DNA of 10,364 bases, taken from assembly GCA_945787305.1 (NCBI GenBank), contig CALZIH010000068.1, positions 1 through 10,364 on the forward strand. The letters run 5' to 3'. Below, one piece after another: positions 6,256-10,364 of the stretch. Made by a program: the position numbers and the translations under genes. This stretch comes from an uncultured Desulfobulbaceae bacterium. GTDB taxonomy: Bacteria; Desulfobacterota; Desulfobulbia; Desulfobulbales; Desulfobulbaceae. Positions within the stretch are counted from its first letter, which is position 1. Every line of letters begins with the position of its first letter. The notes under the pieces were generated by a model that saw only the letters and a list, made by a program, of their open reading frames with translations, ran no database searches and had not been told where the DNA came from.

Positions 6256-7794
6256 ATGCACACAGACATCCTCATAAACGCTACTCCATACGAAAACAGA
6301 ATCGCCCTGGTTGAAAAAGATACGCTCCTGGAATTTCATATTGAACGACCTGCTGAAAAAGGCCTGGTCGGCAATATATATAAAGGCCGCGTCGTACGTG
6401 TTCTCCCAGGCATGCAGGCAGCATTTGTCGACATTGGTCTTGAACGTACAGGCTTTCTCTATGTGGACGATGTTCATGTCAACCAGAGCAAGATGGAAAA
6501 ACAAATGGCTGTGCAGGATCACGGCTGCAACGGACAGCCACAATTCAATACTGTTGAACCTGATACAATGGTCGATAATGGTGGCGACCACCCTGCCATA
6601 GAAGAACTCCTTCAGGAGGGACAGGAGATTCTTGTTCAGATTTCCAAGGAACCTATCGGCACCAAGGGTGCGCGGCTTACCTGCCACATCACCCTGCCCT
6701 GCCGTAACCTTGTCTTTATGCCCCTGACCGACCATATCGGTATTTCACGCAAAATTTGCGATGAAGAAGTAAGGCAAAATCTTCGCGACAAAATCGAACA
6801 ACTTCGTCCCCAGGGAACAGGTTTCATTGTTCGCACGGTAGCCGAGCATATCAATAGCGCTGAACTGGAAGCGGATATGGAGTTTCTCCTATTGCTCTGG
6901 GATGATATCAGATCAACAGCATCCCGCTCCAAAGTCCCGAGTCTTGTCTATAAAGATCTTGATATGGTTTTCAGATCCGTTCGCGACCTGTTTACTGAAA
7001 ATGTGCGAGAACTGATCATTGACTCTAAATCCGTTCACAAAGAACTCCTCTCCTTTATTGAGACATTTGCCCCACACCTGAAAGAAAAAATCACATTGTA
7101 TGATGAACCGTCACCACTATTTGAATCGTATGGTATCGAGGTCGATATCAACCGGGCCCTTGATAAAAAGGTATGGCTCCGCTCAGGTGGATATATTATC
7201 ATCGAAACCACCGAGGCGTTGTCTGTTATTGATGTCAACACCGGTAGATATGTGGGCAAAAACGATCTTGCCGAGACCATATTCAAAACCAACATGGAGG
7301 CTGTCAAAGAGATTGCCTATCAGCTCAGGCTAAGAAACATTGGCGGAATTATCATTATCGATTTTATCGATATGGACAGCGCCCAGCATAAAGAAGAACT
7401 CTACAATACCTTTCAAGAGGCCATGCAGGCAGATAAGAGCCGGGTGAACATTCTTAAATTATCGGAATTCGGCTTGGTTCAGATGACACGAAAACGTTCC
7501 TGCCAAAGCCTTGACCAGATGATGTGTGAACCCTGCTTGTATTGCGGCGGAGACGGAAAAATTAAATCACAGCGCTCCATCTGCTATGAAATTTTTCGTA
7601 AAATTTCCAGGGATGCATTAAACATAGGTGGCAAAAATATCACCATAAAAGTTCACCCTCGGGTTGCCGACATGCTGCTCAGGGAAGAATCGGTGCATGT
7701 CGAGCGCCTTGAACAGGAAACAAACAAACGCTTTACCATTATTCCTGTTCCGGATATCCATATCAAACGGTATGAAATTATCTGGAATGAATAA
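6256..7794 (+). CDS. rng: Ribonuclease G (RNase E/G family endoribonuclease)
   Basis: A cytoplasmic endoribonuclease that cuts single-stranded AU-rich RNA and takes part in 16S rRNA 5'-end maturation and mRNA turnover. From the ATG at 6256 it is 512 residues. The N-terminus TDILINATPYENRIALVE and VGNIYKGRVVRVLPGMQAAF match the RNase E/G S1 region. The magnesium-binding catalytic aspartates are D326 (VIDVNTG) and D369 (IIIDFIDMD), 43 apart as in E. coli RNase E (D303/D346). The Zn-link CxxC is C427-C430, at the same relative distance as Cys404/Cys407. The protein ends soon after the catalytic core with no long degradosome scaffold, hence RNase G rather than E. About 40 polar residues (roughly 76-115) are inserted in the S1 domain. 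A TTG or ATG start further upstream (6181 or 6196) is open, but the family N-terminus favours 6256. No strong Shine-Dalgarno is visible. It lies 72 bases before the M23 gene and probably shares its transcript. Confidence 0.95.
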   Translation: MHTDILINATPYENRIALVEKDTLLEFHIERPAEKGLVGNIYKGRVVRVLPGMQAAFVDIGLERTGFLYVDDVHVNQSKMEKQMAVQDHGCNGQPQFNTVEPDTMVDNGGDHPAIEELLQEGQEILVQISKEPIGTKGARLTCHITLPCRNLVFMPLTDHIGISRKICDEEVRQNLRDKIEQLRPQGTGFIVRTVAEHINSAELEADMEFLLLLWDDIRSTASRSKVPSLVYKDLDMVFRSVRDLFTENVRELIIDSKSVHKELLSFIETFAPHLKEKITLYDEPSPLFESYGIEVDINRALDKKVWLRSGGYIIIETTEALSVIDVNTGRYVGKNDLAETIFKTNMEAVKEIAYQLRLRNIGGIIIIDFIDMDSAQHKEELYNTFQEAMQADKSRVNILKLSEFGLVQMTRKRSCQSLDQMMCEPCLYCGGDGKIKSQRSICYEIFRKISRDALNIGGKNITIKVHPRVADMLLREESVHVERLEQETNKRFTIIPVPDIHIKRYEIIWNE

Positions 7795-7866
7795 GTAAAT
7801 TCCCAGTCGTCCCCTGTATGTAACAAGTAGACAAACAAACTCAAAACCTGAACAGACTAGACGAAC

Positions 7867-9255
7867 ATGGCTCGTAAAAACAGACTGAGACGTCGCACCA
7901 AATCCCACACCGGTCGCAATATTTTCATCACCTTCATCACCCTTCTCATTGTAGGTGTTGCCGTTGCCGCGTTTCTTCTCTTTGAAACCGAAAAACCACG
8001 GGTTGCAATTGAAAAAGATATCGCCTTTCTCGGAAGTAATGTTCAGTTGCCCATCAGTGCTGTTGATAAAAAAAGCGGTCTAAGCTCTGTAGTACTGTCG
8101 ATCGAACAGAACGGGAATACAAAACAACTGTTTAACCGGACATTTCAACGCAAAGCCTGGTTTTCAAAAGCCGGGCCCGGTAAACTCAAGGAAACAGTTG
8201 AAATCGATGTCACCAAAGCCGGAGTACAAGACGGTAAAGCAACCTTGATTGTAACGACCAGGGATTTTTCCCTCAACGGGCTGTTTAAAGGAAATGAAAC
8301 ATCTCTGCAACTACCGGTCATGGTAGATACCAAGCCGCCACGGGTCTCGGTTGAACATGCGCAGCGATACATTCGTCCTGGTGGTTCCGGGATCGTGGTC
8401 TATTCGCTCTCTGAACCAGGAGTGCGACACGGAGTACAGATCGATGAGCTCTTTTTCCCTGGATTTCCCCTGGATGAGAATGACCGATTTATATCCTATA
8501 TCGGTCTTCCCTGGGATAGCAAGGAACCGGAGAACACCAAAGTCATTGGTGTTGATGAGGCTGGCAACATCGGTAAATCCGTCTTTTCCATGCATTTTAA
8601 GAATGTTCCGCCAAAGCGCGACAGAATTAACGTCGGTGACGGTTTTCTCAAAAGAAAAATCCCGGAATTTGAAGAGCATTACCCTGAAATGACTGGAACC
8701 CAAGTTGAGAAATACCTGTTCGCAAACAATGAAATACGAAGGAGTAACGCGGAAACGATCAAAAAAATCTGCTCGAATCCTACCCCGCAGAGGTTCTGGC
8801 AAGACAGATTCATCCGCATGCCCGGAGCAGGCAAAGCCGGATATGCCGATCAGCGAACATACTACTATGACGGTAAAGCCATTGATCAGCAAACGCACCT
8901 GGGGATGGATATCGCATCCACCGCTCGGGTGCCTTTAAAGGCTGCTAACAGCGGCAAGGTAATCTTTGCCGATTATCTGGGTATTTACGGAAACACCGTT
9001 ATTCTTGATCATGGGCAGGGGGTTTTCAGCCTCTATTCACACCTCAGCAAGATAGATACAGTTGTGGACACGTTGTTAGCCAAGGACGATCTCATTGGCC
9101 ATTCCGGAGCAACCGGTATGGCTGGCGGTGATCATCTGCACTTCACGATGCTGCTCCGCGGCGAGTCGGTCAACCCGATCGAATGGTGGGACAGCGGGTG
9201 GATCCGTGACCGGCTGAAGAGAAAGCTCGGTCCGGCGATACCGTTCGGCGGGTAG
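7867..9255 (+). CDS. Membrane-anchored M23 (LytM-type) metalloendopeptidase, crossing a composition break
   Basis: A 462-residue peptidoglycan hydrolase of the M23 family, which cuts peptide cross-links in the cell wall. A basic N-terminus (RKNRLRRRTK) precedes one membrane helix at 19-39, placing the rest in the periplasm. Residues ~45-270 are beta-rich and not clearly assignable (possibly Ig-like). The C-terminal M23 domain (about 335-440) keeps zinc ligands H344 and D348 (HLGMD) and H425, with catalytic H392 (SHLS) and H423 (HLHF). Up to about the HLHF motif, GC and codon use match the upstream genes. The last 37 sense codons have 32 G/C third positions against 14 of 26 in the codons just before, matching the high-GC genes downstream. 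The tail VNPIEWWDSGWI still fits the family, so the frame stays open, but the encoded protein may be an artificial hybrid. Domain call is firm; the C-terminal sequence should not be trusted as native. Confidence 0.88.
   Translation: MARKNRLRRRTKSHTGRNIFITFITLLIVGVAVAAFLLFETEKPRVAIEKDIAFLGSNVQLPISAVDKKSGLSSVVLSIEQNGNTKQLFNRTFQRKAWFSKAGPGKLKETVEIDVTKAGVQDGKATLIVTTRDFSLNGLFKGNETSLQLPVMVDTKPPRVSVEHAQRYIRPGGSGIVVYSLSEPGVRHGVQIDELFFPGFPLDENDRFISYIGLPWDSKEPENTKVIGVDEAGNIGKSVFSMHFKNVPPKRDRINVGDGFLKRKIPEFEEHYPEMTGTQVEKYLFANNEIRRSNAETIKKICSNPTPQRFWQDRFIRMPGAGKAGYADQRTYYYDGKAIDQQTHLGMDIASTARVPLKAANSGKVIFADYLGIYGNTVILDHGQGVFSLYSHLSKIDTVVDTLLAKDDLIGHSGATGMAGGDHLHFTMLLRGESVNPIEWWDSGWIRDRLKRKLGPAIPFGG
9115..9150. 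other. Probable junction between two genomes (composition break)
   Basis: Counted GC per 60 bases is 53% at 9061-9120, 63% at 9121-9180, 62% at 9181-9240 and 72% at 9241-9300, after about 47% in a sampled block of the same gene (7921-7980). Codon third positions change abruptly after the codons for GGDHL. The break falls inside the most conserved motif of the M23 family, where two unrelated genomes could share enough identity for an assembly or amplification crossover. No insertion sequence, tRNA or repeat marks the site. Confidence 0.65.
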
Positions 9256-9262
9256 GGAGCCG

Positions 9263-9733
9263 GTGCCGCATCGCGACCGAGGTCTGATCCGGCGCTGCTT
9301 CGAGCTCGCCGAAGAGGCGGTGCGAAAGGGCAACGAGCCCTTCGGAGCCCTCCTCGAGCGCGGTGGGGAGATCGTGCTGGAGGCGGCCAACACGGTTGGG
9401 CGCGGAGATCACACCCGGCACGCCGAGCTCAATCTGGCCGCTCTGGCGATGCGCCGCTTGCCTCCGGAGGTCGTCGCCGAGTGCCGCCTCTACAGCAGCA
9501 CCGAGCCCTGCGCCATGTGTGCCGGCGCGATCGTCTGGTCCGGCGTCTCGGCGGTGGTCTACGGCTGCTCCGCCGAGGGTCTGGCCGCGATCTCGCGGTC
9601 GGGCTTCGTCCTGCCGTGCCGCGAGGTCTTCGCCGCCGCGGCCCGGCCGATCGAGGTCGTCGGCCCGGTGGCCGAGGAGGAGGGACTGGCGCAGCACGTT
9701 CGGTTCTGGCCCGGGGCCCGGGACCCGTCATGA
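9263..9733 (+). CDS. Nucleoside deaminase (CDA/TadA-like zinc deaminase)
   Basis: A 156-residue zinc-dependent deaminase that would hydrolyse the amino group of a nucleobase or nucleoside in the cytoplasm. The zinc/catalytic motif HAE is at 53-55 (zinc ligand H53, proton shuttle E55) and PCAMC at 82-86 supplies C83 and C86. EPFGALL (25-31) and the GDHTRHAE context are typical of the free nucleobase/nucleoside deaminases related to guanine and cytosine deaminase. The TadA signature around its tRNA-binding loops is not evident, so the substrate is left open. It starts with GTG only 7 bases after the M23 stop, with GGGAG a few bases upstream, and its stop overlaps the next gene by 4 bases. Codon use is strongly high-GC, unlike genes before 9,100. 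It probably forms an operon with the M23 tail and the hydrolase in its own genome of origin. Confidence 0.88.
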   Translation: MPHRDRGLIRRCFELAEEAVRKGNEPFGALLERGGEIVLEAANTVGRGDHTRHAELNLAALAMRRLPPEVVAECRLYSSTEPCAMCAGAIVWSGVSAVVYGCSAEGLAAISRSGFVLPCREVFAAAARPIEVVGPVAEEEGLAQHVRFWPGARDPS

Positions 9734-10364
9734 TGCCGCTCCTGCTCGCCTTCGCCGCGGCCGTCTCGCCGGGGCCGCTGGCAGTGCGCGACGAGACTCT
9801 CGAGCTCGAGTACGGAACCGAGCTTCGCTATGCGATCTCGGAGCCACGCAACGCCGACGGCGGGAAGCGACCGCTGGTCGTGGCGCTTCATTTCGGCTGG
9901 TCCGGCGACCTGCCGCCGGGGTATGGCAGGAACTACCTGAGTCTGCTGGTGGCTCCCGCCCTCGCGGAGCTCGACGCCATCGTTGTCGCTCCCGACGCGA
10001 TCGAGCGGTCCTGGACCCATCCGCGAAGCGAGACGGCGGTGCTCGCCCTGGTCGAGCACGTCCGAGCCACCCGCGCCGTCGATTCCGACCGCATCGTCCT
10101 GACGGGCTTCAGCCTCGGGGCGATGGGGACCTGGTTTCTGGCCTCACGGCACCCCGATCTCTGGAGCGCGGCGATCCCGATGGCCGGACCGCCCATCCTG
10201 CACTCGGTCGCCGAGGCCCGGGCGGGCTTGACGGAGTCGAGGCGGCTCCTGGATCAGGCCGAGATCGAATGGCCGCCGGCGCTGGTCGAGATGCCGGTCT
10301 TCGCTATCCATAGCCGCGCCGACGAGCTGGTCGATATCGAGCTCGTCACGGAGGCGGTGGAGTC
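9730..10364 (+). CDS. Alpha/beta hydrolase (esterase/phospholipase-like), 3' truncated by window edge
   Basis: An open frame of 211 complete codons that runs off the window. It begins at ATG 9730 within the ATGA overlap with the deaminase stop, implying translational coupling; a second ATG follows immediately. The first ~18 residues are hydrophobic (PLLLAFAAAVSPGPLAV) and could be a weak signal peptide, though no basic residues precede them. The fold is shown by the oxyanion strand LVVALHFGW (49-57), the nucleophile elbow GFSLGAMG with Ser128, and IHSRADELVD with the likely acid Asp198. The catalytic histidine would lie beyond the window. The arrangement resembles carboxylesterase/phospholipase or depolymerase-like hydrolases of the dienelactone/PHB-depolymerase type; the substrate is unknown. 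GC is about 70%, matching the deaminase. Confidence 0.85.
   Translation, partial: MMPLLLAFAAAVSPGPLAVRDETLELEYGTELRYAISEPRNADGGKRPLVVALHFGWSGDLPPGYGRNYLSLLVAPALAELDAIVVAPDAIERSWTHPRSETAVLALVEHVRATRAVDSDRIVLTGFSLGAMGTWFLASRHPDLWSAAIPMAGPPILHSVAEARAGLTESRRLLDQAEIEWPPALVEMPVFAIHSRADELVDIELVTEAVE

Noticed and set aside
6208..6735. A 175-codon minus-strand frame opposite rng
   Set aside because: It is antisense to the conserved RNase G S1 region and has no recognisable domain.
9363..10313. A 316-codon plus-strand open frame in the high-GC segment
   Set aside because: It is extremely rich in Arg, Pro, Ala and Ser with no recognisable motif, and overlaps both the deaminase and the hydrolase in another frame. 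Long spurious frames are expected at about 70% GC.

Overview
The window falls into two parts with different base composition. Bases 1 to about 9,130 have moderate GC (about 45-50% by rough count) and carry an ordinary chromosomal stretch of a Gram-negative bacterium. The protein styles suggest a Desulfobacterota (deltaproteobacterial sulfate-reducer type) lineage: a short RNase G with an insertion in its S1 domain, a non-spore SPL-like radical SAM protein, a zinc-finger-less DnaJ, and an SSB ending in DDVPF. That assignment is inference from family resemblance, not a database result. From about 9,130 to the end, GC jumps to about 70% and codon third positions become almost all G or C, as in an unrelated high-GC bacterium.

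Layout of the first part: the 3' end of an MscS-family mechanosensitive channel (+) is followed by a hairpin terminator and a convergent DnaJ/CbpA-like co-chaperone (-). A 388-base AT-rich divergent intergenic region with short direct repeats leads to an unusual 553-residue protein (+). This has a phosphoglycerate-mutase-like histidine phosphatase domain at its N-terminus and about 9-10 membrane segments resembling a BASS/SBF-type transporter at its C-terminus. Three minus-strand genes come next: ssb with its own terminator and a plausible promoter, a radical SAM protein of the spore photoproduct lyase superfamily, and a family 2 glycosyltransferase with a GTG start. Divergent from these are rng (RNase G, catalytic residues intact) and a membrane-anchored M23 endopeptidase.

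The M23 gene crosses the composition break. Its first ~420 codons belong to the moderate-GC genome, while its last ~38 codons, just after the conserved HLHF zinc motif, have high-GC codon usage. Seven bases after its stop begins a high-GC nucleoside deaminase, which overlaps by 4 bases (ATGA) with a truncated alpha/beta hydrolase that runs off the window. The simplest explanation is a chimeric contig joined inside a conserved M23 motif, although a genuine recombination event cannot be excluded from sequence alone.

The observations most worth a second look are the histidine phosphatase-transporter fusion, the M23 junction, and the SPL-like enzyme that lacks the H-donor cysteine of true spore photoproduct lyase. 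No CRISPR array, tRNA, rRNA, insertion sequence or phage module was seen.
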